Shown here: positions 25,299-34,520 of the stretch, one piece after another | Layout: every line of letters begins with the position of its first letter | How positions within the stretch are numbered: the first letter of the stretch is position 1 | Source: Sphingomonas sp. GC_Shp_5 | GTDB lineage: Bacteria; Pseudomonadota; Alphaproteobacteria; Sphingomonadales; Sphingomonadaceae | NCBI RefSeq assembly: GCF_026540855.1 | Contig: NZ_JALNUP010000001.1 | Coordinates: forward strand, 1 to 64,000 | Direction: 5' to 3' | DNA length: 64,000 nucleotides | The notes under the pieces: model-generated | Database searches by the model: none | What the model was told of the DNA's origin: nothing | Seen by the model: the letters and a program-made list of their open reading frames with translations, nothing else | Translations under genes and position numbers: made by a program

Positions 25299-28200
25299 TG
25301 CACCTGCTGTCCGCCACCCCCGGCACGATCGCCAACAGCGACGAGGCGATCGACCTCGCCCAGTCGCCGGGCGACATCGTGCTGCTCACGGTGGCGGACA
25401 GCGACCTGGCGTGCTTTGCCCATGCCGCCGAGCAGATCGGCGATGCGGGGCCGAGCGTCCGCATCGCCAATCTGCTCCAGCTCAAGCATCCCTATTCGGT
25501 CGATCTCTATGTCGATCGGGTGATCGGCCGCGCCCGCTTCGTCTGCGTCACGCTGATCGGCGGCAAGGGCTATTGGCCTTATGGGATCGACGAGATCGCC
25601 CGGGTGGCGCGCGAGCGCGGCATCGCCTTTGCGGCGCTGTCCGACGGTTGCGAGGAAGACCCCGCGCTCGATCGTGCCTCCACCGTCGCCGAGGCCGATC
25701 GCAAGCGGCTGAAAGCCTATCTGCGCCAGGGCGGGGTGGGCAATGCCGCCGCTTTCCTGCGCACCGCCGCGCGGCTGATCGGCGAGGACGCGGGCCCGCC
25801 CGACGAGCCGGTGCCGGTGCCCGACGCCGGGCTGCATGTGACGGGCGTCGAGCAGCCCTCGCTCGACGACGCCCGGGCGCGCTGGGTGAGCGGCCGGCCG
25901 ACCGCGCTGTTCGTCTTCTATCGCGCGCTGCTGATCGCCGGCACGCTCGAGGCGGTGGACGCCGTGATCGCGGCGCTCGAAGGGCAGGGGCTCAACGTCG
26001 TCGCCGTCCACGTCCGCAGCCTGCGCGAGCCGTTCGCGGTCGAGTGGCTCGGCGGGACGATCGCGGCGATCCAGCCGGACGTGATCGTCAACGCCACCGC
26101 CTTTGCCGCCTCGTCGCCGGGCGAGCCGCGCCAACCCGGCGTGCTCGAGCGTGCCGACTGCCCGATCCTGCAGACCATGTTTGCCGGCGTCGAGCAGGCC
26201 GCCTGGGAGGCCAGCCCGCGCGGTTTAGGGCCCCGCGATCTCGCCATGCATGTCGCGCTGCCGGAAGTGGACGGCCGGCTGTTTACCCGCGCCATCGCGT
26301 TCAAGGCGGCGGCGCGGTTCGATCCGCGCACCGAATGCAGCATCGTCGTGCCGCGGGTCGCACACGGCCGGCTGCACTTCGTCGCCGCGCTCGCCGGCCG
26401 CTGGGCCCGGCTCCGGCGCAAGGCGCCGGCCGCGCGGTCTGTGGCGCTGGTGCTCGCCAATTACCCAAACCGCGATGGCCGGATCGGCAACGGCGTCGGC
26501 CTCGACACGCCGGCGAGCGCCGCGGCGATCCTCGCCGCCCTGGGCGAGGCCGGCTACGATCTCCCCGGCGCGCCTGCCGACGGCGCCGCGCTGATGGCGG
26601 TGATGCTCGGCGGCGTCACCAACGCCGCAGGCGCGTCGGGCCGTTCGGCAGAAGCCATGCTGTCGCTCGCCGATTATGCCAATTTCTTTGCCGCGCTGCC
26701 GGCCGGCGTCCGCGCTGCCGTCGACGAACGTTGGGGTGCGCCCGGCGACGATCCTTTCGTCCGCGACGGCGCCTTCCGGCTAGCGGTCCACCGCTGGGGC
26801 GGCATCGCGGTCGCAGTGCAGCCGGCACGCGGCTACAATATCGATGCCAAGGCGAGCTACCATGATCCGGCGCTGCCGCCGCCGCACGGCTATCTCGCCT
26901 TTCATTTCTGGCTCAACCACGTCTTCGCCGCCGACGCGGTCGTCCATGTCGGCAAGCACGGCAATCTCGAATGGCTGCCGGGCAAGGCGCTGTCGCTGAG
27001 CGAGGCGTGTTTCCCCGAGATCTGCGCGGGGCCGGTGCCGCAACTCTATCCGTTCATCGTCAACGATCCCGGCGAGGGTACCCAGGCCAAGCGCCGGATC
27101 GGGGCGACGATCATCGATCATCTTACCCCACCGATGACGCGCGCCGAAACCTACGGCCCGCTCAAGGAGCTGGAGGCGCTGGTCGACGAATATTATCTCG
27201 CCGCCGGGATGGATCCACGACGGCTGGAGCATCTGCGCCGCGAGATCCTCCATCTCGCGCGCGGCGCCGGGCTAGACCAGGACGCTGGCATGGTCGGCGA
27301 CGGCGACGACGCGCTCGGCGCACTCGACAATTACCTGTGCGAGCTCAAGGAGATGCAGATCCGCGACGGGCTGCACGTGTTCACCCGCTCGCCCGAAGGA
27401 CGGCTGCGCACCGACCTGCTGGTCGCGCTGGCGCGGACGCCGCGCGGCTATGACCATCCCGGCCAGGGCTCGCTGTTGCGCGCGATGGCCGATGATCTCG
27501 CGCTGGGCTTCGATCCGCTCGATTGCGTGATGGGCGCAATATGGGCCGGGCCGCGGCCGGCGGTGTTGGCGGGTATCTCGGACGAGGTCTGGCGGACGAC
27601 CGGCGATACGGTCGAGCGGCTCGAACTGCTCGCGGTTGATCTCCTCACTCGTCATCCCAGCAAAAGCTGGGATCTCCCGGAGGCGGGCCAACCGTCACGC
27701 CCAGCCGCAGGAGACCCCAGCTTGCGCTGGGGTGACGAACGGGAAAGGGACCTGTCGGACAGTCTGGGTGATCGTACCCGCGCCGTCCTCCACGCGACCT
27801 TGACGGACCTCGCCCCCCGGATCGACGCCTGCGGCGACGCCGAGCGTACCGCGCTGCTCGCCGGGCTCGATGGCCGCTTCGTGACTCCCGGCCCCTCGGG
27901 GGCGCCGACCCGCGGCCGGCCCGACGTGCTGCCGACCGGGCGCAACTTCTATTCGGTCGACACCCGCGCCGTGCCAACTGCGACCGCCTGGGATCTCGGC
28001 TTTCGCTCGGCGCAGTTGCTGGTCGAGGATTATTTCCAGCGCGAGGGCGATTACCCCGCGGCGATGGCGCTATCCGCCTGGGGCACCGCCAACATGCGCA
28101 CCGGCGGTGACGACATCGCCCAGGCGCTGGCGCTGATGGGCGCGCGGCCGCGGTGGGACTGGGCGTCCGGGCGGGTGATCGGCTTCGAGGTGATGACCGT

Positions 28201-29131
28201 TACCGAGCTTGGCCGCCCGCGCGTCGACGTCACCTTCCGCGTTTCGGGCTTCTTTCGCGATGCCTTCCCGGAGCAGATCGACCTGATCGATTCCGCGACC
28301 CGCGCGATCATGGCGCTCGACGAGGATGCCGCGGCAAATCCTGCGGCCGCGCGCCACCGCACCGAGACCGCGACGCTGATCCACCGAGGCGCCGATCCGG
28401 TCCAGGCCGCGCGTCGCGCTGGTGCGCGGGTGTTCGGCTCCAAGCCGGGGGCCTATGGCGCCGGCCTGCAGGCGATGATCGACGAGAAGCTGTGGCACGA
28501 TCGCGCCGATCTCGCCGAAGTGTACCTCGATTGGGGCGGCTATGCCTATGGCGCCGGGATCGAGGGCGATGCCGAACGCGATCTGTTCGCGGCGCGGCTC
28601 GGCCAGGTCGATGCGGTGGTCCAGAACCAGGACAATCGCGAGCACGACCTGCTCGACAGCGACGATTATTATCAATTCGAGGGCGGCATCGCCGCGGCGA
28701 TCGAGCATCTCAAGGGCGCCGCGCCGATCAGCTATCACAACGACCACAGCCGCCCCGAGCGGCCGGTGATCCGCACGCTCGACGACGAGATCGGTCGCGT
28801 CGTCCGCGCCCGCGTCGTCAACCCCAAATGGATCGCGGGCGTGATGCGCCACGGCTATAAGGGCGCGTTCGAGATCGCCGCGACGGTCGATTATCTGTTC
28901 GCCTTCGCCGCCACCACCCATGCGGTCCGCGACCATCATTTCGACGCCGTCCACGCTGCCTTCATCGAGGATGACGTGGTCCGTGCGTTCATGGCCGAGG
29001 TCAATCCGGCGGCGCTGCGCGACACCGCGGCGCGGCTCGCCGAGGCGCTGGAGCGCGGCCTGTGGAAACCGACATCGAACAGCGCGGGCATGATGCTCGC
29101 CGACCTTCAGGAGCATGCCCCGTGTCCATGA
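25298..29131 (+). CDS. cobN: Aerobic cobaltochelatase subunit CobN
   Basis: A 1277-residue large subunit of the ATP-dependent chelatase that inserts cobalt into hydrogenobyrinic acid a,c-diamide. CobN/magnesium chelatase H blocks are seen: VLANYPNRDGRIGNGVGLDTP, VVHVGKHGNLEWLPGKALSLS, HVFTRSPEGRLRTDLLVALARTPRG and MRTGGDDIAQALALMG. Near residues 784-813 there is a foreign-looking stretch (HPSKSWDLPEAG ... GDPSLRWGDE) encoded by an in-frame palindromic repeat, between ELLAVDLL and LGDRTRAVL. It probably forms a surface loop. The start overlaps the cobW stop. CobS and CobT chelatase subunits are not in this window. Confidence 0.96.
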   Translation: MHLLSATPGTIANSDEAIDLAQSPGDIVLLTVADSDLACFAHAAEQIGDAGPSVRIANLLQLKHPYSVDLYVDRVIGRARFVCVTLIGGKGYWPYGIDEIARVARERGIAFAALSDGCEEDPALDRASTVAEADRKRLKAYLRQGGVGNAAAFLRTAARLIGEDAGPPDEPVPVPDAGLHVTGVEQPSLDDARARWVSGRPTALFVFYRALLIAGTLEAVDAVIAALEGQGLNVVAVHVRSLREPFAVEWLGGTIAAIQPDVIVNATAFAASSPGEPRQPGVLERADCPILQTMFAGVEQAAWEASPRGLGPRDLAMHVALPEVDGRLFTRAIAFKAAARFDPRTECSIVVPRVAHGRLHFVAALAGRWARLRRKAPAARSVALVLANYPNRDGRIGNGVGLDTPASAAAILAALGEAGYDLPGAPADGAALMAVMLGGVTNAAGASGRSAEAMLSLADYANFFAALPAGVRAAVDERWGAPGDDPFVRDGAFRLAVHRWGGIAVAVQPARGYNIDAKASYHDPALPPPHGYLAFHFWLNHVFAADAVVHVGKHGNLEWLPGKALSLSEACFPEICAGPVPQLYPFIVNDPGEGTQAKRRIGATIIDHLTPPMTRAETYGPLKELEALVDEYYLAAGMDPRRLEHLRREILHLARGAGLDQDAGMVGDGDDALGALDNYLCELKEMQIRDGLHVFTRSPEGRLRTDLLVALARTPRGYDHPGQGSLLRAMADDLALGFDPLDCVMGAIWAGPRPAVLAGISDEVWRTTGDTVERLELLAVDLLTRHPSKSWDLPEAGQPSRPAAGDPSLRWGDERERDLSDSLGDRTRAVLHATLTDLAPRIDACGDAERTALLAGLDGRFVTPGPSGAPTRGRPDVLPTGRNFYSVDTRAVPTATAWDLGFRSAQLLVEDYFQREGDYPAAMALSAWGTANMRTGGDDIAQALALMGARPRWDWASGRVIGFEVMTVTELGRPRVDVTFRVSGFFRDAFPEQIDLIDSATRAIMALDEDAAANPAAARHRTETATLIHRGADPVQAARRAGARVFGSKPGAYGAGLQAMIDEKLWHDRADLAEVYLDWGGYAYGAGIEGDAERDLFAARLGQVDAVVQNQDNREHDLLDSDDYYQFEGGIAAAIEHLKGAAPISYHNDHSRPERPVIRTLDDEIGRVVRARVVNPKWIAGVMRHGYKGAFEIAATVDYLFAFAATTHAVRDHHFDAVHAAFIEDDVVRAFMAEVNPAALRDTAARLAEALERGLWKPTSNSAGMMLADLQEHAPCP
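27650..27737. repeat. CCCAGC-type two-hairpin palindromic repeat, copy 2, inside cobN
   Basis: The same element as at 22588 and 41773: CGTCATCCCAGC AAAA GCTGGGATCTC on the left, GAGACCCCAGC TTGC GCTGGGGTGACG on the right. The length (88 bases) and phase allow open translation through the whole element in the cobN frame, adding about 30 residues with no stop. Confidence 0.92.
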
Positions 29132-29757
29132 GCGACGATACTCCACAACCCGAGATCCTCACCGGCGATGCCAGGCATGCCGAGAAGATGAAGAAGAAGC
29201 AGGCGGCGCATGACAAGATCATGGCCAACAAGACCCAGGAGAAGGGCCTGCTGATCGTCCACACTGGCAAGGGCAAGGGCAAGACCTCGGCGGCGCTCGG
29301 CATGGTCACGCGCGCGATCGGCCATGGCATGAAGGTGGGCGTCGTCCAGTTCGTCAAGGGCGCCTGGGCGACCGGCGAGAAGGTGGTGTTCGATGCCTTT
29401 CCCGAGCAGATCGAGTTCAAGGCGATGGGCGAGGGCTTTACCTGGGACACCCAGGATCGCGCCCGCGACATCGCGGTGGCACGCGAGGCGTGGGAGGAGG
29501 TCAAGCGGATGATCGCCGATCCCGCCTACAAGATGGTGCTCGCCGACGAGCTCAACATCGTGCTGCGCTACGATTACCTCCCGCTCGACGAGGTCATGGC
29601 GGTGTTGCTCGCCAAGCCGGCGGACAAGCATGTCATCGTCACCGGCCGCAACGCGCCGGAGGCGCTGATCGAGGCGGCGGACCTCGTCACCGAGATGACG
29701 CTGATCAAGCATCCGTTCCGGTCGGGCGTGAAGGCGCAGGCGGGCATCGAATATTGA
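29128..29757 (+). CDS. cobO: Cob(I)yrinic acid a,c-diamide adenosyltransferase
   Basis: A 209-residue CobA/CobO/BtuR-family enzyme that transfers adenosyl from ATP to the cobalt of reduced corrinoids. The phosphate loop HTGKGKGKTSAALGM is near residue 50; VVQFVKGAWATGE, MVLADELNIVLRYDYLPLDEV and VIVTGRNAPEALIEAADLVTEM are family blocks. Its ATG overlaps the cobN stop (ATGA). A GTG two codons earlier has a better-spaced AGGAG and could also be the start. A lysine-rich helix (EKMKKKQAAHDKIMANKTQ) precedes the core, as in other CobO proteins. Confidence 0.95.
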   Translation: MSDDTPQPEILTGDARHAEKMKKKQAAHDKIMANKTQEKGLLIVHTGKGKGKTSAALGMVTRAIGHGMKVGVVQFVKGAWATGEKVVFDAFPEQIEFKAMGEGFTWDTQDRARDIAVAREAWEEVKRMIADPAYKMVLADELNIVLRYDYLPLDEVMAVLLAKPADKHVIVTGRNAPEALIEAADLVTEMTLIKHPFRSGVKAQAGIEY

Positions 29758-30389
29758 GCCATCCGCCGGTCTTCGATGAGCCGTTCCAAGCGCAGCTGGC
29801 GACGCTGTTCGCCTGGCGCCGCGACGTGCGCCACTTCAGGCGCGATCCGCTGCCGGTGGGCGTGATCGAGCGGCTGCTGGCGACCGCAGCGCTTGCGCCG
29901 TCGGTCGGCAATGCCCAGCCGTGGCGGCTGGTGCGGGTCACCACCCTGGCGCTGCGCGATGCGCTGGCGGCGGCGGTGGACGCGGCGAGCGCGCGCGCGG
30001 CGGCGGGCTATGACGCGGAACGGGCCGCCGCCTATCGCGCGCTCAAGCTCCACGGGCTGCGCGAGGCGCCGGAGATCGTCGCGGTGTTCACCGACGAGGC
30101 GCCGGCGGCGGGTCATGGCCTCGGCATCGCCACCATGCCTGAAATGCTGCGTTATTCGACCGTAATGGCCATCCATACCCTGTGGTTGGCGGCACGCGCC
30201 CAGGGCATCGGCATCGGCTGGGTATCAATCGTCGATCCCACCGCCGTTACCGCGCTGCTCGCGGTGCCCGGATCCTGGCAGTTGGTGGCGCTGTTGTGCA
30301 TCGGTTATCCTGACGAGCCGTCGGATACGCCCGAGCTTCACCGCCGTGGCTGGCAGGCGCGGGAGGCGCTCGATGTCGTCGAGCGCTAA
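29754..30389 (+). CDS. bluB: 5,6-dimethylbenzimidazole synthase BluB
   Basis: A 211-residue flavin-destroying nitroreductase-fold enzyme that converts FMNH2 and oxygen to the lower ligand 5,6-dimethylbenzimidazole. It has WRRDVRHFRRDPLPVGVIERLL, LAPSVGNAQPWRLVRV, ATMPEMLRYSTVMAIHTLWLAAR and the C-terminal CIGYPDEP. The inferred start is a TTG whose TTGA overlaps the cobO stop, giving LSHPPVFDEPF; no ATG or GTG lies nearby before the first family block. It overlaps cobB by 17 bases. Its presence shows that complete lower-ligand synthesis is encoded and needs oxygen. Confidence 0.92.
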   Translation: MSHPPVFDEPFQAQLATLFAWRRDVRHFRRDPLPVGVIERLLATAALAPSVGNAQPWRLVRVTTLALRDALAAAVDAASARAAAGYDAERAAAYRALKLHGLREAPEIVAVFTDEAPAAGHGLGIATMPEMLRYSTVMAIHTLWLAARAQGIGIGWVSIVDPTAVTALLAVPGSWQLVALLCIGYPDEPSDTPELHRRGWQAREALDVVER

Positions 30390-31677
30390 GGGGCTGCTGA
30401 TCGCCGCGCCGCGGTCAAGCAGCGGCAAGACGGTGGTGACGATCGCGCTGCAGCGGGCGCTGCGCCGGCGCGGGCTGGTCGTCGCCGGCGCCAAGACAGG
30501 ACCGGATTATATCGATCCCGCCTTTCATGCGGTCGCCACTGGCCGGCCCTCGGTCAACCTCGATGCCTATGCGATGGACGCGGCGTTGCTTGCAGCCCTG
30601 GCTGCGGCGACCGGGCAGGATGCCGACCTGATCGTCGCCGAGGGCGCGATGGGCCTGTTCGACGGCGTCGCGCGTGGCGGCGCCACCGGCGCCAGCGCCG
30701 AGGTGGCGCGCGCGCTCGGCTGGCCGGTGATGCTGGTGCTCGACGCCGCGGGGGCCGCGCAATCGCTCGCCGCCACCGCGCACGGTTTCGCCACCTACCC
30801 GGGTGCGCCGCCGATCGCCGGGGTGATCGCCAATCGGGTCGCCAGCCCGCGCCACGGCCGGATGATCGCGGCAGGCTTTGCGGTCATCGACGTGCCGTTG
30901 CTCGGCATGATCCCGACCGATCCGTGCATGGTGCTGCCCTCGCGCCACCTCGGGCTGGTCCAGGCGGCAGAGACGCCGGCGCTCGACGGCGCGATCGAGG
31001 CGATGGCGACGCTGGTTGCCACGCATTGCGATCTCGACGCGATCCTTGCGGCCGCGCGGCCGACGCAAGTCGCCGCCGGCAGCACGACCTGCTGGCAGCC
31101 CCCCGGCCAACGCATTGCGATCGCGCGCGACGAGGCCTTCACCTTCGTCTACCCGCATCTGCTCGACGGCTGGCGCGCGGCCGGTGCGACCGTCGACTTC
31201 TTCTCGCCGCTTGCCGACGAGGCGCCGCCCGAGGCGTGCGACAGCTGTTGGCTGCCGGGCGGCTATCCCGAGCTGCACGCCGGACGGCTGGCGGGCAATC
31301 ACCGCTTCCTCGGCGGCCTCCGCCGCTTCGCCGCGACCCGCCCGATCCATGGCGAGTGTGGTGGCTATATGGTGCTGGGGCAAACGCTCACCGATGCTGC
31401 GGGTGAGCCCCATGCGATGGCCGGGCTGCTGCCGGTGGACACCAGCTTTGCGATCCGCAAGCTCCACCTCGGCTATCGGCAGGCGACGTGGCGCGCCGCC
31501 ATGCCGTTCGCCGCCGCCGGCAGCGTCAGCATCGGCCATGAATATCACCACGCGACGATCGTCCGGGCCGATGGCGAGCCGCTCGCCGATGTGGTCGATG
31601 GCGAAGGCCAGCCGCTGCCACCCGCGGGCAGCCGGGCCGGGCAGGTCACTGGCACCTTCTTCCACCTGATCTGCTGA
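30373..31677 (+). CDS. cobB: Cobyrinate/hydrogenobyrinate a,c-diamide synthase
   Basis: A 434-residue glutamine-dependent amidase of the CobB/CbiA type that amidates the a and c carboxylates of the corrin ring. The N-terminal dethiobiotin-synthetase-like domain has the P-loop APRSSSGKTVVTIAL and KTGPDYIDPAFHAVATG. The C-terminal glutamine amidotransferase domain shows SCWLPGGYPELHAG, the Cys in IHGECGGYMVLGQTL, and GHEYHHATI. It overlaps bluB and ends 93 bases before the next small frame, where a new transcription unit may start. Confidence 0.94.
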   Translation: MSSSAKGLLIAAPRSSSGKTVVTIALQRALRRRGLVVAGAKTGPDYIDPAFHAVATGRPSVNLDAYAMDAALLAALAAATGQDADLIVAEGAMGLFDGVARGGATGASAEVARALGWPVMLVLDAAGAAQSLAATAHGFATYPGAPPIAGVIANRVASPRHGRMIAAGFAVIDVPLLGMIPTDPCMVLPSRHLGLVQAAETPALDGAIEAMATLVATHCDLDAILAAARPTQVAAGSTTCWQPPGQRIAIARDEAFTFVYPHLLDGWRAAGATVDFFSPLADEAPPEACDSCWLPGGYPELHAGRLAGNHRFLGGLRRFAATRPIHGECGGYMVLGQTLTDAAGEPHAMAGLLPVDTSFAIRKLHLGYRQATWRAAMPFAAAGSVSIGHEYHHATIVRADGEPLADVVDGEGQPLPPAGSRAGQVTGTFFHLIC

Positions 31678-31770
31678 TGTTGGTATTGGCGTCAACGAAC
31701 CTGCTCGGCCGGTCTGCCTTGATGGTGAGCCAAGCCAGAACAAACGATAAACGAATGTGGAAGTGATGCG

Positions 31771-31830
31771 ATGACCGACGAACTGAAAGCCTGCACGGCG
31801 ACGCCTGCCGATGGCAGCGGCTCATGCTGA
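31771..31830 (+). CDS. Possible 19-residue leader or peptide ORF before the DUF1636 gene
   Basis: An ATG preceded by GGAAGTGATGCG opens a frame of 19 codons (MTDELKACTATPADGSGSC) ending in TGA. The DUF1636 ATG lies inside its last codons (ATGCTGA), so translation of one could couple to the other. It ends in Cys and has another at position 8. I do not recognise it; it may equally be a chance frame. Confidence 0.3.
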   Translation: MTDELKACTATPADGSGSC

Positions 31831-32231
31831 AGCCCGTCGAGTCCGGCCCAGCCGTGGTCGCCTGCAACACCTGCCGCCTTTCCGCTGACGCCCGTGACGA
31901 CGCCGAGGGCCGGCGCGGAGGCGCGCGGCTGGTGGCGGCACTCCGTGAGGTGCAGGCGTCCGATCCAGCCTATGCCGCAGTCGCGGTGCAGGAGATGCCG
32001 TGCCTGTTCGCCTGCGCCGACTTCTGCACGGTGCACCTGCGCGCGCCGGACAAGGTCGGCTACGTCATGGGCCGGTTCGCGCCCGATGAGGAATCGGCGC
32101 GCGCGATCCTCGATTATGCTGTGCTCTATGCCGGCAGCGAGATGGGGCAGGTGCCGTTCAAGCAATGGCCGGCTGGGGTGAAGGGACATTTCATCACCCG
32201 CACGCCGCCGCCAGGGTTCGTGGTCGAATGA
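31824..32231 (+). CDS. DUF1636 family predicted metal-binding protein
   Basis: A 135-residue protein with a ferredoxin-like cysteine pattern: ACNTCRLS near residue 14 and EMPCLFACADFC near 63. Thus two CxxC-like sets could hold an Fe-S cluster or another metal. DUF1636 proteins occur mainly in cobalamin gene clusters of alphaproteobacteria, which fits the position between cobB and cobT. The exact role is not established. Its stop overlaps the cobT start (ATGA). Confidence 0.85.
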   Translation: MLKPVESGPAVVACNTCRLSADARDDAEGRRGGARLVAALREVQASDPAYAAVAVQEMPCLFACADFCTVHLRAPDKVGYVMGRFAPDEESARAILDYAVLYAGSEMGQVPFKQWPAGVKGHFITRTPPPGFVVE

Positions 32232-33241
32232 TCCGCTTCGACAGCCCGGCGGCGGTCGAGGCGGCGCTGGCCGCGCTCCCCGGCATCGACGACGGCGCGC
32301 GCGCCGCCGCGGCAGCCCGGCAGGCCGAGCTGACCAAGCCGCCGGGTTCGCTTGGTCGGCTGGAAGACCTCGCCTTGTTCATGGCCGGCTGGCAGCGCCG
32401 CGCGCGGCCGCAGCTCGACCGGGGCCGCGCGGTGATCTTCGCCGGCAACCACGGCGTCGCCACACGCGGGGTGAGCGCCTTCCCGCCGGCAGTCACGGCG
32501 GAGATGGTGCGCAACTTCGAGCGCGGCGGGGCGGCGATCAACGCGCTCGCCGGGGCTGCGGGGCTGGAGCTGCAGGTCGTTGCGATCGAGCTCGATAGCC
32601 TCACCGCCGACTTCACGGTCGCACCGGCGATGACCGAGGCGGAATGCCTGACGGCGATCAACGCAGGTGCGGCGGTAGTCGAACCAGGCCTGGACCTGCT
32701 GGTGCTCGGTGAGATGGGGATCGGTAATTCGACGCCCGCCGCGGCGCTGTGCGCGGCGAGCTTCGGCGGCGATGCCCGCGATTGGGCTGGTCCCGGCACC
32801 GGCGTCGTGGGTAATGCCTTCGCCAACAAGGTCGCGGTGATCGACGCGGGACTGGCACTGCACGGCGGCGTCGCCGATGGCGCCTTCGACACACTGCGCC
32901 GCCTCGGCGGCCGCGAGATCGCCGCGATCGCCGGTGCGGTGCTCGCTGCCCGCCAGGCTGGCGTGCCGGTGATCCTCGACGGCTTCATCTGCTGCTCGGC
33001 GGTAGCACCGCTTGCCGCTTCGTCGCCCGCCATCGTGGACCATTGCCTCGCCGGCCATTGCTCGGCCGAGCCCGGCCACCGCCGGCTGCTCGATCGGCTT
33101 GGGCTGGCGCCGCTGCTCGGCTTCGACATGCGGCTCGGCGAGGGCAGCGGCGCCGCGCTCGCCGCCGGGATCGTCCGCGCCGCGCTCGCCGCGCACAACG
33201 GCATGGCGACCTTTGCCGAGGCAGGCGTCTCGACCGCGTGA
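32228..33241 (+). CDS. cobT: Nicotinate-nucleotide-dimethylbenzimidazole phosphoribosyltransferase
   Basis: A 337-residue enzyme (Salmonella CobT; Pseudomonas CobU) that activates dimethylbenzimidazole to alpha-ribazole-5'-phosphate. Seen are TKPPGSLGRLEDLALFMA, FAGNHGVATRGVSAFPPAVT, VLGEMGIGNSTPAAAL and the catalytic Glu region LGFDMRLGEGSGAALA near the end. It uses the BluB product made a few genes upstream. It is coupled at both ends by four-base overlaps. It should not be confused with the cobaltochelatase subunit also called CobT. Confidence 0.95.
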   Translation: MIRFDSPAAVEAALAALPGIDDGARAAAAARQAELTKPPGSLGRLEDLALFMAGWQRRARPQLDRGRAVIFAGNHGVATRGVSAFPPAVTAEMVRNFERGGAAINALAGAAGLELQVVAIELDSLTADFTVAPAMTEAECLTAINAGAAVVEPGLDLLVLGEMGIGNSTPAAALCAASFGGDARDWAGPGTGVVGNAFANKVAVIDAGLALHGGVADGAFDTLRRLGGREIAAIAGAVLAARQAGVPVILDGFICCSAVAPLAASSPAIVDHCLAGHCSAEPGHRRLLDRLGLAPLLGFDMRLGEGSGAALAAGIVRAALAAHNGMATFAEAGVSTA

Positions 33242-33807
33242 ACCAGCCGGTGACGATCCACCTGATGCGCCACGGAACGCCGGCGCTGACCGGGCGGCTG
33301 CTCGGCCATACCGATTGCGACGTCACCGCTGACGGTATCGCCGAATGCCGCGCGGCGGCCGGCGTGGTCGGCATCGCCGGGATCATCAGCTCCGATCTCC
33401 GGCGCGCGGCCGACTGCGCCCGGGCGATCGGGGACGACCGGCAGCTACCGCTTTGGCCTGACCCGCGCTGGCGCGAACTCGATTTCGGCGCCTGGGACGG
33501 CCACCGCGCCAGCGAGGTCGATCAGGGCGCGCTCGGCGCCTTCTGGGCCGATCCCGATCGGGACCCGCCCCCCGGCGGCGAGCGCTGGTCGGCACTCACC
33601 ATGCGGGTCGGCGCGGCTTTGGCGGAGATCGCGGACGGCACCTTGGTCGTCACCCATGCCGGGGCGATCCGCGCGGCGCTGGCGGTGAGCTGCGGCTTCG
33701 CGCGCGATCAATTGTGGGCGTTCGACCTGCCCTATGGCTGCCTGGTCTCGCTCCGCCTCTGGCGCGGCGACGCGCCGGCTGCGCAGATCGTGGCGCTGAG
33801 GCCGTGA
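33238..33807 (+). CDS. cobC: Histidine phosphatase family protein, probable alpha-ribazole phosphatase
   Basis: A 189-residue phosphoglycerate-mutase-like phosphatase. The phosphohistidine motif is IHLMRHGTPALTGRLLGHTD at the N-terminus. LDFGAWDGHRASEV follows in the middle, and the second catalytic His is in LVVTHAGAIRAAL. The start is a GTG overlapping the cobT stop. Position between cobT and cobS strongly suggests removal of the phosphate from alpha-ribazole phosphate or adenosylcobalamin phosphate, as for Salmonella CobC. Confidence 0.88.
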   Translation: MNQPVTIHLMRHGTPALTGRLLGHTDCDVTADGIAECRAAAGVVGIAGIISSDLRRAADCARAIGDDRQLPLWPDPRWRELDFGAWDGHRASEVDQGALGAFWADPDRDPPPGGERWSALTMRVGAALAEIADGTLVVTHAGAIRAALAVSCGFARDQLWAFDLPYGCLVSLRLWRGDAPAAQIVALRP

Positions 33808-34520
33808 AGCGGCTGGTCGTCGCTATGGGCTTCCTCACCCGTTTGCCGCTGCCGCAGGTCGCCGCCGACACCGACGACTTCGCCGCGGCGATCCGCCTCT
33901 ATCCCCTGGTCGGCCTGATCATCGGCGTGATCATCGCCGGGGCTGCCTGGCTCGGCGCGTTGATCGATCCCTGGACCGGCGCGCTTGCCGCCCTCGCCGG
34001 CTGGGTCGCGATCACCGGCGCGTTGCATCTCGATGGCCTCGCGGATCTTGCCGACGGCCTCGGCGCCGCGCACGGCAACAGGGAGCGGCTGCTCGCGGTC
34101 ATGGCTGATCCGCATGTCGGCAGCTTCGGCGCGACCGCGCTGGCGCTGCAACTGATCGCCAAATTGGTGCTGCTCCACGCCGCCGCCCCGCTCGGCTGGT
34201 GGCCGCTGATGCTGGTGCCGTTCGCCGCGCGGATCGGCCCGCTCGCCTGGTCGGCATGGCTGCCGCCGCTCAAGGTCGGCGGGCTGGCGACGTTGGTCGC
34301 CGGCGCGGTCCGCCGCCGCGACCTGATCGGCTGGACGCTGCTCTGCGCGGCCGCCGCCGCGATCGCACCGGCACTACTCGCGACACCGGTGCTGATCGGC
34401 GGCTGGGGCTGGTGGCTGCGGGCGCGGCTCGGGGGCGTCACCGGCGATGCGCATGGCGCGGGTATCGAACTGGTCGAAACCGGGCTGCTACTCGCGCTGG
34501 CGATTGCCGCCCATCGCTGA
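33804..34520 (+). CDS. cobS: Adenosylcobinamide-GDP ribazoletransferase (cobalamin synthase)
   Basis: A 238-residue polytopic inner-membrane enzyme (Salmonella CobS; Pseudomonas CobV) that joins adenosylcobinamide-GDP and alpha-ribazole. It shows [50 protein letters not shown] with the metal-binding acid residues, [16 protein letters not shown] and a terminal [15 protein letters not shown]. It starts at a GTG in a GTGA overlap. Its last 33 bases run antisense to the end of cobQ. Confidence 0.93.
   Translation: MKRLVVAMGFLTRLPLPQVAADTDDFAAAIRLYPLVGLIIGVIIAGAAWLGALIDPWTGALAALAGWVAITGALHLDGLADLADGLGAAHGNRERLLAVMADPHVGSFGATALALQLIAKLVLLHAAAPLGWWPLMLVPFAARIGPLAWSAWLPPLKVGGLATLVAGAVRRRDLIGWTLLCAAAAAIAPALLATPVLIGGWGWWLRARLGGVTGDAHGAGIELVETGLLLALAIAAHR

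Noticed and set aside
31719..31751. Promoter TTGATG/GATAAA before the DUF1636 gene
   Set aside because: The spacing of 21 bases is too long for a standard promoter, so it is not listed as a feature.
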